The notes below the pieces were generated by a model. It was not told where the DNA came from. It ran no database searches and saw only the letters and a program-made list of their open reading frames with translations. Source: Paenibacillus mucilaginosus 3016 (GTDB taxonomy: Bacteria > Bacillota > Bacilli > Paenibacillales > NBRC-103111). From it: a DNA stretch of 64,000 nt. The position numbers and the translations under genes were made by a program. Positions 36,380 through 44,494 of this stretch are shown here, in pieces; positions within the stretch are counted from its first letter, which is position 1, and every line of letters begins with the position of its first letter. The stretch spans positions 2,746,001 to 2,810,000 of the forward strand of contig NC_016935.1 in NCBI RefSeq assembly GCF_000250655.1, written 5' to 3'.

Positions 36380-36454
36380 CAGGACAATTTTTGATAACAG
36401 AATACAATGAAATTTGCGCCTGACCTTTATACAATAAGGTTGTAAGCGATAACA
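36380..36454 (+). promoter_or_regulatory. Promoter block with putative activator box and perfect cre site
   Basis: It consists of a 30-base box starting CAGGACAATTTTTGATAACA (36380-36409), then TATACAAT as the -10 (36428-36435), then the perfect cre TTGTAAGCGATAACA (36440-36454) at the start of transcription. No good -35 is present. The same three parts with identical 48-base spacing occur at 42356-42430 before the histidine kinase. Confidence 0.75.
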
Positions 36455-36486
36455 AACATTTTTCATACGAAAAGGGGATACTACAC

Positions 36487-37779
36487 ATGAAAAAAATGTT
36501 CGGTACGATGCTGGCCGTTGCCCTTGCTTCCTCCGCTCTGGCAGGCTGCGGAGGCGATTCCGAGCCTTCGAAGGATGCGGCTCCTGCAGGAGAACAGGGA
36601 GGCAGCACGGAAGTCCAAGGGAAGATCACCTTCGTGACCCAGCGTACGGACCTCGTTAATGACGGCACCTTCGACAAGTATGAAGAAGCCTTCAAGAAGA
36701 AATATCCGAAGGTCGAGGACATCGAATTCGAAGGGATTACGAACTACGAATCGGATATGCGCGTCCGGCTGTCCGCTAACAATGTCGGGGACGTCATGCT
36801 CATCCCGACGAACATCGCCAACAAGGACCTCGGCAAATTCTTCGCTCCGGTGAACGGGCTGGCCGACAGCCTCGGCGATCTGTACTTCAAGGATTACAAG
36901 GCCGATAACGGCCAAATCTACGGGATCGTGTCGGGCGTCTCAACGGAAGGGATCATGTACAACAAGAAGGCGTTCGAGAAAGCGGGCATCACTTCCATCC
37001 CGAAGACGCTTGATGAATTCTACGCCGCCTGCGAGAAATTGAAAGCGTCCGGCATGGTGCCGATCTACATCAACAACGGGGCGCAGTGGCCGATGAAGGA
37101 GTGGGGCGAGGTGCTCGTCCAGTTCTCGAGCGGCGATGCCAAATACCTCGACAAGATGATCGAGACCGACGAGCCTTTCAAGGTGGACAACGCGTTCGGC
37201 AAGGGCTTCACGATCGTCAGAACGCTGAAGGAAAAAGGCTACGTGGAGAAGGATCTGTACTCGAATGTCTGGGAAGCATCCAAGGGCGAAGTCGCAGGCG
37301 GCAAGGCCGGCATGTACTTCCTCGGGAACTGGGTCATCAACCAGGTCATCGGCGCAGGCGCGGCCAAGGAAGATATCGGATTCTTCCCGTTCCCTTACGA
37401 TAACAGCGGCAAGCTGAACGCTCCTCTCAGCGCCGACTACTTCTACGGCATCGACGTCAACACCAAGAACAAGCCGCTCGCCGAGGCTTGGGTGAAGTTC
37501 ATGGTGGAAGAAGCGGGGTATGTGGAAGCCTCCGGTTTCATTCCGCCGCAGAAATCCAAAACGCCGGCCCTTGAGCAGCTTAAGGAATTCCAGTCCTACA
37601 AGCCGAACTTCATCGAGAACGTACCGACTTCCTCGAAGTGGAACGATATCGGCAACAGAGCGAAGATTGACTTCTTCGGCGGCAAGTACATCCAGGACAT
37701 TCTGGAAGCCAAAGACCTGAAGGAGGAGCTCGACGAGCTGAATGCGAAGTGGAAGGAAGCCAGAGCTTCGGTAAAATAA
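36487..37779 (+). CDS. Mannooligosaccharide ABC transporter substrate-binding lipoprotein (probable)
   Basis: 430 residues. A lipoprotein signal peptide ends at LAGC. The mature protein is a cluster B (MalE-like) binding protein; YGIVSGVSTEGIMYNKKAFEKAGI is the family hinge segment and GFIPPQKSK a later one. It serves the two permeases upstream. A paralogue with the same blocks (VEDGTFDRY, YGAQWPMKQWGEVLV, GFIPPQKK) is at 46024. Start ATG 36487 after AAAAGGGG. Control by the promoter block at 36380 is expected. Confidence 0.9.
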   Translation: MKKMFGTMLAVALASSALAGCGGDSEPSKDAAPAGEQGGSTEVQGKITFVTQRTDLVNDGTFDKYEEAFKKKYPKVEDIEFEGITNYESDMRVRLSANNVGDVMLIPTNIANKDLGKFFAPVNGLADSLGDLYFKDYKADNGQIYGIVSGVSTEGIMYNKKAFEKAGITSIPKTLDEFYAACEKLKASGMVPIYINNGAQWPMKEWGEVLVQFSSGDAKYLDKMIETDEPFKVDNAFGKGFTIVRTLKEKGYVEKDLYSNVWEASKGEVAGGKAGMYFLGNWVINQVIGAGAAKEDIGFFPFPYDNSGKLNAPLSADYFYGIDVNTKNKPLAEAWVKFMVEEAGYVEASGFIPPQKSKTPALEQLKEFQSYKPNFIENVPTSSKWNDIGNRAKIDFFGGKYIQDILEAKDLKEELDELNAKWKEARASVK

Positions 37780-37822
37780 CGTCTGGAATCATTCGACATA
37801 ACATCAAAGCTGATTCAGGTCC

Positions 37823-37849
37823 CCCGGATGGCGCTTGCTGCCATCCGGG
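37823..37849 (+). other. Intercistronic hairpin without a T run
   Basis: CCCGGATGGC (37823-37832) pairs perfectly with GCCATCCGGG (37840-37849) between the binding protein and the surface mannanase. With no U tract it is more likely a stability or partial-attenuation element than a full terminator. Confidence 0.6.
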
Positions 37850-37877
37850 CGGGCTTATAGAGAAGAGGAGAACTCCG

Positions 37878-40800
37878 ATGAAGAAGCATCAAGCATGGCT
37901 TAAGGCGTGTATGGCGGCATCCCTTGTATTCTCGGCCGGATCACCGGCGGCGGGGTACGCTGCAGCGGCCGTCAATGGTATTCCGGCGGATGCCGCGGGT
38001 CACTGGGCCAAAGAAAGCGTTAGCAAATGGCTGGATCACGGCGTTATACAAGGTTATGAGGATGGGACGTTCGGACCGGACAAGCGCATTACCCGGGCTG
38101 AATTCGCGAAGATCGTCAATGAGCTGTTCGGTTACTATGCACCGGCGGAACGGCCGTTCACGGATATCGCTAAGGACGCGTGGTATGCCGCTGAGCTCTC
38201 AGCCGCGAAGCAGGCCGGCTACTACCAAGGCTTTCCCGGCGGATTATCGAAGGCGGAGACGGAGATCTCGAGGCAGGACGCCGTTGTTTTCCTGGCCAGA
38301 GTGTTCGAGCTGAAGGCTGCGGGCGTTGTTCAGGAAAGCGGATTCACGGATGCGGATGAGACGGATGCGTATGCCAAAGAAGCGGTACAGGCATTTGCCG
38401 GAATTGTAAACGGTTACGAGGATGGAGGCTTTCATCCCAAGGACAGCATCACGCGGGCCGAAGTCCTCGCTTTGCTCGACCGCCTGGTCGCGGGCTATAA
38501 TCCCGGCGGGACAGGCACGGCGATGGACGGCCATGTCATCTTGAACAAGAAGAACTCGGTTCTCAAGGACGCGGAGGTGGCCGGGAATCTGTACATAGCG
38601 GCCGGGGTGGCAGACGGCGATGCAGTTCTGGAGAACGTCCAGGTCAAGGGAACGACGTTCATCTCCGGAGGCGGCGAACATTCCGTAAACCTTAAGGATT
38701 CCACGCTCGGCGAAGTGAGGGTGAACCGGCAGGAGGGCCGGGTCCGCACGGTGGTCTCCGGAACGGCGGTAGTCGGACACATCGAATTGGACAGCGATAC
38801 CGTGCTGGAGCTCGAGAAGGGCGCCCGGGTGGAGAAAGCCGATGTGAACCGGAGCGCCTTGGTGAAGGTGGCGGAAGGTGCCGGGATCGGCGTGCTCCGG
38901 ATCGCGCCGGATGCGGCGGGAACCAGTCTCAGCGTCAGCGGTAACGTCGCGGAGCTGAAAATCGAGGCGGACCGGGTGAGCATCAACGGGAAAGAGACGG
39001 CCAAAGGGAGCTATAAGCTGACCGGCGGCTCAATCACACCTGCCGGGGCACAAACTCCTGCCGGTGGCAGCACTGGCGGTAACAACGACAGCCGCGGCAG
39101 CGGCAGCGGTAACAGTGGCGGCGGCGACAACGGCAGCGGTGGCGACAACGGCAGCGGTGGCGACAACGGCGGTGACGACTCCGGCAGCCTTACGGCTGAC
39201 CTGGTGGATGCCCAGGCAACGGAAGCGACCCGCTCCCTGTTCGCTTATCTGCAGGAGGTGCGGGGACAGGAGATCCTGTTCGGCCACCAGCATGCGACAG
39301 ACGAAGGTTTCTCCATCCAGGATCCCATGGGCACCGGCTCGGATGTGCGGCAGGCGGTCGGCGACTATCCGGCGATCTTCGGCTGGGATACGCTGAGCCT
39401 GCAGGGCGATGAAAAGCCTGGGGTGCCGGGCGATACGGCTCAAAGCCGTGACCGGCTGCTGGTCAAGATGAAACAGGCCCACGAGCTGGGCGGACTGCTT
39501 GCGCTGAGCATGCACCCCTCGAACTTCGTGACCGGGGGCAAATACAACGATACGACGGGGAACGTGGCGGAGAACGTGCTGCCCGGCGGCAAGGCCAATG
39601 CGGCGTTCACGGCCTACCTTGATCTCATCGCCGACTTTGCGCTGAAGCTCAAGGACGATGAAGGCACGCCGATCCCGCTGATCTTCCGGGTGTTCCATGA
39701 ACAGAACGGCGGCTGGTTCTGGTGGGGCGCCAAGACGACGCCGACGGAGCAGTACATCGAGCTCTACCGGTATACCGTCGAATATCTGCGGGATACCAAA
39801 GGGGTGCATAACCTGCTCTACGCCTGGTCGCCTAACGGCCCTTTCGGCGGCGACTCCGCCAAGTACCTGACAACCTACCCCGGGGATGCCTACGTGGACA
39901 TCCTGGGGATGGACCAGTACGATAACCAGGCCGCTCCGGGCACGGAAGCGTTCCTGAACGCGCTGGTGGACGATCTTCGGATGATCTCGGAGGTGGCCGA
40001 CAGCAAAGGCAAGATCGCGGCGCTGACGGAATACGGCTACAGTCCTCAAGGCATGAAGACGACCGGCAACGGAGATCTGGCCTGGTTCAGCAAGGTACTC
40101 GGAGCGATCCAGAGCGACCCGGCCGCGAAGCGGATGGCCTACATGCAGACGTGGGCCAACTTCGGACTGAACAGCAACCTGTTCGTCCCGTACAGCGGCC
40201 ATCCGGAGCTTGGCGACCACGAACTGCTGCTGGATTTCAAGGCGTTCTACAATGACCCTTACTCCAGCTTCCTCGGGGAAGTGGGCGAGGTCACGGGCAG
40301 GAAGGTCACGCCGGCGGAAGAGGCGCCTGTTATGCACGCCGTTACGCCTGTCGAGCAGGGGACGGTCACTACTCCGGTGACGAAGGTGCGGGCGAAGGTG
40401 CTGCACACGAACCCGGACCGGGTAGTCTTTACCCCAGGCGGATCCCCGGACGAAATCCCCATGACGCTGGACGCGGAAGGGTATTATTCGGCGGATTGGA
40501 AGCTGGACCCCGGCTTCAACGGGAAGACCGCCGAGTACACCGTGAAGGTGTATAAGGATGGTGCCGTAACCCACGAAGAAACGAATCTGATTTTTGTCAA
40601 AGTGGAAGAGATGCTGATGCACGCCTATACCTTCAATGACGGCATTGAGGGCTTCCAATCGAACGGCGGGTATCAGGCTTCCGTGACATCGATCGGACAT
40701 GCGGACTTCGCCGGCAGCGGCAGGCTGCAGCTGAACGTAACGGATACCGTATACACGGACACCTGGCAGGAGCTCAAGCTCGAGCTGACTTCGGCTGCCG

Positions 40801-42167
40801 GAGATGTGAATCTCGCGGATGTGAAGAGGGTGAAGCTGCAGTTCTTGATTCCTGTCGAGGCAGGACAGAAGAGCGCGGATGCTTCGCTGCAGGCCGTAGC
40901 CATGCTGCCGCCGGATTGGGACACGAAGTACGGCATGAACACGACGGCAAGGAAGCTGTCCGAGCTGGAGACCGTTACCGTTGGGGATGCCGTGTACGCG
41001 GTTTATCCGGCCTCCATCGATCTGACAAGTCCGGAGCTGTCCGCAGCGGCGTCGGGTCTGGCCCTCTCGATCGCAGGCAGCGGGCTCGAGTACAGCGGAC
41101 CCATGTATCTGGATAATGTGGAATTGTACAGTGTCTATCACGAAGCTCCGCAGAATCCTTCCGTGGTCGACGATTTTGAAGGCTACCAGGGACTGGATGC
41201 GGGACTCCAGACCGCCTTTGTCTCCGCCAGCGGAGACGGAGCTTCCATATCTCTGGCACCCGGACAGGCCCGTCAAGGTCTGTATGCTATGAAATATCAG
41301 TACAAGTTAGGCAGCGCAGGCTATGCGGGAGTGAACAGGCTGCTGGGCAGCCGGGACTGGTCGGGAGCCAACCAGCTGCAGTTCTGGCTTACGCCGGACG
41401 GGCAGAACCAGAAGCTCGTCATTCAGCTGAAGGTGGATGGCACCTACTTTGAATACTATCCGGCAACGGATCAGTCCATACCTCACCTGGAGGAAATTCC
41501 GTTCGCAGCCTTTGTTCCGGTCCACGGGGGCACGGGGCAGCTGACGAAGACCAAGCTGAAGAATGTCCAGGAGTTCTCGATTTATACCAACGCTGTGAAC
41601 GGTGCGAAGCTGGAGTCAGCGATGTACTTCGACGACATCCGTGCGGTGCTGAACCCGGATGCGCCGAGCGTTCCGAACGGAGGATCGGGCCCGGGCAGCT
41701 CGGCGGCACAGCCCGGCATTCTCTACGACTTCGAGACGGATACCGAAGGCTGGATTCTGGAGCAGAATCAGGCTTCCGCGACGGCCCCTGCCGTAACGGC
41801 GGATGCCGCAGCCTCCGGAAGCTCCGCGCTGAGCTCCTCCTTCTCCCTTGCGGGGGGTGCCGGCTTCGAGCTGGCTAAGGTGGAAGCCCTCGACCTGTCC
41901 GCCGTGGATTCCATCAGTGTGCGGGTGAAGCTGTCTGCCGGCCAGGCGAATGCGCGGCTGTATGTGAAGACGGGGTCCGACTGGGTCTGGCACGACAGCG
42001 GGGCGTCCCCCGTGGATTCGAGCGGGTTCGTGACGGTTTCGATTCCCGTCGCTTCCCTCTCGAATCCGGATCTCGTGCAGTCGATCGGGGTTAAGATCGA
42101 ACCGGTCGGCGGCAGCGGACCGTCGGTCGTGTACGTGGACGAAGTCCGGTTGAACGCACCGGAGTAA
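37878..42167 (+). CDS. Cell-surface beta-mannanase: SLH repeats, beta-helix-like region, GH26, CBMs
   Basis: 1429 residues from ATG 37878 (GAGGAG upstream). In order: a signal peptide; three SLH repeats (about 32-209; GYEDGTFGPDKRITRAEFA is typical) that anchor the protein to the cell wall polymer; a stretch of short Val/Ile-rich repeats resembling a beta-helix (about 215-385); a Gly/Ser/Asn/Asp linker (about 390-438); a GH26 domain from about 441, with acid/base Glu in RVFHEQNGGWFWWG (about 606) and nucleophile Glu in ALTEYGYS (about 714); and at least three beta-sandwich modules to the end. The last resembles the module of the secreted GH26 enzyme. It probably holds mannan at the surface next to the importer. 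Confidence 0.93.
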   Translation: MKKHQAWLKACMAASLVFSAGSPAAGYAAAAVNGIPADAAGHWAKESVSKWLDHGVIQGYEDGTFGPDKRITRAEFAKIVNELFGYYAPAERPFTDIAKDAWYAAELSAAKQAGYYQGFPGGLSKAETEISRQDAVVFLARVFELKAAGVVQESGFTDADETDAYAKEAVQAFAGIVNGYEDGGFHPKDSITRAEVLALLDRLVAGYNPGGTGTAMDGHVILNKKNSVLKDAEVAGNLYIAAGVADGDAVLENVQVKGTTFISGGGEHSVNLKDSTLGEVRVNRQEGRVRTVVSGTAVVGHIELDSDTVLELEKGARVEKADVNRSALVKVAEGAGIGVLRIAPDAAGTSLSVSGNVAELKIEADRVSINGKETAKGSYKLTGGSITPAGAQTPAGGSTGGNNDSRGSGSGNSGGGDNGSGGDNGSGGDNGGDDSGSLTADLVDAQATEATRSLFAYLQEVRGQEILFGHQHATDEGFSIQDPMGTGSDVRQAVGDYPAIFGWDTLSLQGDEKPGVPGDTAQSRDRLLVKMKQAHELGGLLALSMHPSNFVTGGKYNDTTGNVAENVLPGGKANAAFTAYLDLIADFALKLKDDEGTPIPLIFRVFHEQNGGWFWWGAKTTPTEQYIELYRYTVEYLRDTKGVHNLLYAWSPNGPFGGDSAKYLTTYPGDAYVDILGMDQYDNQAAPGTEAFLNALVDDLRMISEVADSKGKIAALTEYGYSPQGMKTTGNGDLAWFSKVLGAIQSDPAAKRMAYMQTWANFGLNSNLFVPYSGHPELGDHELLLDFKAFYNDPYSSFLGEVGEVTGRKVTPAEEAPVMHAVTPVEQGTVTTPVTKVRAKVLHTNPDRVVFTPGGSPDEIPMTLDAEGYYSADWKLDPGFNGKTAEYTVKVYKDGAVTHEETNLIFVKVEEMLMHAYTFNDGIEGFQSNGGYQASVTSIGHADFAGSGRLQLNVTDTVYTDTWQELKLELTSAAGDVNLADVKRVKLQFLIPVEAGQKSADASLQAVAMLPPDWDTKYGMNTTARKLSELETVTVGDAVYAVYPASIDLTSPELSAAASGLALSIAGSGLEYSGPMYLDNVELYSVYHEAPQNPSVVDDFEGYQGLDAGLQTAFVSASGDGASISLAPGQARQGLYAMKYQYKLGSAGYAGVNRLLGSRDWSGANQLQFWLTPDGQNQKLVIQLKVDGTYFEYYPATDQSIPHLEEIPFAAFVPVHGGTGQLTKTKLKNVQEFSIYTNAVNGAKLESAMYFDDIRAVLNPDAPSVPNGGSGPGSSAAQPGILYDFETDTEGWILEQNQASATAPAVTADAAASGSSALSSSFSLAGGAGFELAKVEALDLSAVDSISVRVKLSAGQANARLYVKTGSDWVWHDSGASPVDSSGFVTVSIPVASLSNPDLVQSIGVKIEPVGGSGPSVVYVDEVRLNAPE

Positions 42168-42240
42168 ACGCATCAGCAAAAGCGCTTCAGAGTAAACGTA
42201 TCAGAGCAAACGCACCAGAGGTTAACGCTTCAGAGTAACC
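42165..42240 (+). repeat. Degenerate tandem repeat of about 15 nt
   Basis: Five successive variants of AAACGCATCAGAG (with CGTATCAGAG, CGCACCAGAG and CGCTTCAGAG forms) run from the mannanase stop codon to the terminator. Function unknown. Confidence 0.6.
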
Positions 42241-42247
42241 CGTGCGG

Positions 42248-42286
42248 ACAGCCCGAGAGAAGGAGTTCATCTTTCGGGCTGTTTCT
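42248..42286 (+). terminator. Rho-independent terminator of the surface-mannanase unit
   Basis: ACAGCCCGA (42248-42256) pairs perfectly with TCGGGCTGT (42274-42282), then TTCT. A diverged second copy of this segment lies at 42484. Confidence 0.8.
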
Positions 42287-42355
42287 GCGTAACTGCAGGC
42301 TGCCATTTTAGAATCCATGACGTGACAGCAGCGCTCCTTACCTGACGGAGTAATC

Positions 42356-42430
42356 TAGGACAACTTTTGATAACAGAGTACAATGCATTTTTCAGCCCAG
42401 GCTTATACAATAGGGATGTAAGCGATAACA
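42356..42430 (+). promoter_or_regulatory. Duplicated promoter block with cre site, upstream of the histidine kinase
   Basis: The box beginning TAGGACAACTTTTGATAACA (42356-42385), TATACAAT (42404-42411) and the perfect cre ATGTAAGCGATAACA (42416-42430) repeat the block at 36380 with the same spacing. A terminator-like stem follows 54 bases later. Confidence 0.72.
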
Positions 42431-42483
42431 GACAGGGAAATCCCGGCTTTGGGGCGGCTTCGTCCCAACAGACAGACCATCAG

Positions 42484-42520
42484 CAGCCTGGAAGAGAGAG
42501 TCATTCTTCGGGCTGTTTTT
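42484..42520 (+). terminator. Terminator-like stem inside the kinase leader
   Basis: CAGCC/GGCTG and GAAG/CTTC helices (42484-42515) with a small internal loop, then TTTTT. It lies between the cre-controlled promoter and the kinase gene, so it could attenuate that transcript. Confidence 0.55.
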
Positions 42521-42552
42521 CATTACCAACCTGCAGGAGAAGAACCCTGTGC

Positions 42553-42597
42553 TACAATAAGAACACGAGCTTGGCAGAAGTGCATCTTGGCAGAAGT
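42553..42597 (+). promoter_or_regulatory. Possible basal -10 and a 12-bp direct repeat before the kinase
   Basis: TACAAT (42553-42558) could be a second -10. It is followed by CTTGGCAGAAGT at 42570-42581 and again at 42586-42597, a 16-base period, just before the Shine-Dalgarno. Confidence 0.4.
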
Positions 42598-42617
42598 TGA
42601 GGGTGAGGAGAGCGGGG

Positions 42618-44486
42618 ATGCTGAAACGATTACATTTATGGCCTCTGCGGGGGCGCCTGGTTCAGCTGACACAGCTTCGCATGGAATGGAAGCTGATTAT
42701 CATATTCGTATGCCTGCTGATTATTCCCATTTCGCTGCTCAGTTATTATTCGGATCAGAATTACGTGAGCTCGGTCCAGGACAATACGTCGGCTTATGTG
42801 CAGGAGGTGTCCAAGGAAACCGCCAACCGGCTTGACGAGTACATTCAGGACATGGAGAAGCTCTCGACCATCCCGGCTTATGTGGACGAGATCAAGGAGA
42901 ATCTGGAGCTCTCCAACCGGTATTACGAGAGCCTGGAGAGCGGGCAGACCGGGGCGCCGTCGGCCTCACAGTCCCTGACCCTGTCTTCCGTGGAGATCCG
43001 CCAGCGGATCGAATCGAGCATCAACTTCCTGAACAATATCAAGGAGGATACGACCTCCGTCTATCTGTTCGACCAGTACGGGAATGCCTATTACCGGTAC
43101 AAAAGCGGGGTCCGCCAGGACATCGACAAGCGGTATGCGGTGTGGAAGCAGGCGGTGGGGCGGGACAAAGGGCTTCCGGCCCTCATTCCTACCGAAGAGG
43201 TCGTGAACAATACGAACCGGCGCAACTATTTGTTCTCGGTGGTCCGCGAGGTGTTCAATAACGCCTATGAGCCTATCGGACTGATCGTCGTGGATGCCAA
43301 TATGGATTCCTTCGAGCGCTTCGTCAAGGATATGGATGAGGTGACCCATGGGAAGACTTTTATTATCAATAAGGAAGACATCGTGATCTACGACAGCGAC
43401 CGCACGTTCATGACACGGAAGGTGGAGGCGGGCCATTGGCTGCAGCGCGGCCGGGAGCCCCAGGGAAGCTTCATCGAAGACGTGGACGGCCGGGAGTCGC
43501 TGGTCGTCTATTCCGTATCGGAACGCTCCGGATGGCGCGTGGTCATTACCGTCCCGCTGGACGAGCTGACCCAGGGGGTGCAGCGGACCCGCGAGTTCAC
43601 CCTGTTCGCTACCCTGCTGACGATCTCCCTGGCCTTGGTGCTGTCCATCTTCTTGTCCTTCGCCCTCACGAGGTCGCTGCGCAAGCTGCTCCTCCTCATG
43701 AAGAGCGTCCAGCAGGGCAACCTCGAGGTCAGCTTCCCGGTAACGACGCAGGATGAGGCCGGCCGGCTCGGCAACCAGTTCAACCGGATGATCGAGCGGA
43801 TTCGTCAGCTCATCGAGGAGAATACCCGGATCGGGGAGCGCAAGAAGGAGGCTGAGCTGCACGCGCTGCAGTCGCAGATCAATCCGCATTTTATCTACAA
43901 TACCCTGGAGTCCATCCGCATGACGGCCGAATTCAACGATGATGACGAGGTGGCCGACATGACGGAGATTCTCGGGAAGCTTCTGCGCTACAGCATTACG
44001 GACAAGAAGGAGTTCGTGCAGGTGGAAGACGAGCTGGAGCATCTGCGCAATTATATGAAGCTTCAGGAATTCCGGTATCCGGGGCGCTTCCGGCTGGAGA
44101 TTGAGCCCTACGGGAGGTACGAATCCCTGCGGATGCTGAAGCTGACCGTTCAGCCGATTGTGGAGAACGCGATCCTGCACGGGATGAATCCGTCACAGAC
44201 GATGGTGGTGTCCGTCTCCCTGGCCCTGAGCGGGGAGGATGCGGTGATGGTCATCAAGGACAACGGGGTGGGCATGAGCGGGGAGACGCTCGAGAAGCTG
44301 CGCCGGTCCCTGTCTCTGCCCCAGGCGGAAGGCGACCGGCGGGATAAACGGGGCATCGGGCTGCGCAATGTCAATGAAAGGCTGAAGCTGTATTACGGCG
44401 AAGCGTACGGGCTGGAGGTCTACAGTACGGAAGGCGAAGGGACTGAAGTGCATGTCAGACTGCACCGGACTTGGGAACAGGAGTGA
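42618..44486 (+). CDS. yesM: Sensor histidine kinase, YesM type
   Basis: 622 residues from ATG 42618. TM1 is at about 24-44, an extracellular Cache-like sensor at about 45-325, TM2 at about 331-352, then HAMP. The His_kinase motif LQSQINPHFIYNTLESIRM carries the phosphorylated His (about 424), and the ATPase domain shows ENAILHGM, KDNGVGMS and RGIGLRNVNERL. It forms a pair with the response regulator starting 9 bases after its stop. Such pairs control sugar importers in Paenibacillus and Bacillus. The likely signal here is mannooligosaccharide, perhaps presented by the binding protein at 46024 (inferred). Confidence 0.92.
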   Translation: MLKRLHLWPLRGRLVQLTQLRMEWKLIIIFVCLLIIPISLLSYYSDQNYVSSVQDNTSAYVQEVSKETANRLDEYIQDMEKLSTIPAYVDEIKENLELSNRYYESLESGQTGAPSASQSLTLSSVEIRQRIESSINFLNNIKEDTTSVYLFDQYGNAYYRYKSGVRQDIDKRYAVWKQAVGRDKGLPALIPTEEVVNNTNRRNYLFSVVREVFNNAYEPIGLIVVDANMDSFERFVKDMDEVTHGKTFIINKEDIVIYDSDRTFMTRKVEAGHWLQRGREPQGSFIEDVDGRESLVVYSVSERSGWRVVITVPLDELTQGVQRTREFTLFATLLTISLALVLSIFLSFALTRSLRKLLLLMKSVQQGNLEVSFPVTTQDEAGRLGNQFNRMIERIRQLIEENTRIGERKKEAELHALQSQINPHFIYNTLESIRMTAEFNDDDEVADMTEILGKLLRYSITDKKEFVQVEDELEHLRNYMKLQEFRYPGRFRLEIEPYGRYESLRMLKLTVQPIVENAILHGMNPSQTMVVSVSLALSGEDAVMVIKDNGVGMSGETLEKLRRSLSLPQAEGDRRDKRGIGLRNVNERLKLYYGEAYGLEVYSTEGEGTEVHVRLHRTWEQE

Positions 44487-44494
44487 GGAAGGCC

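Noticed and set aside
39060..39180. Short direct repeats that could suggest a CRISPR-like array
   Set aside because: In-frame codons for a Gly/Ser/Asn/Asp linker; no spacers of constant length.
39030..41276. 748-codon open frame opposite the surface mannanase
   Set aside because: Antisense shadow; the His/Arg/Gly-rich translation matches no family.
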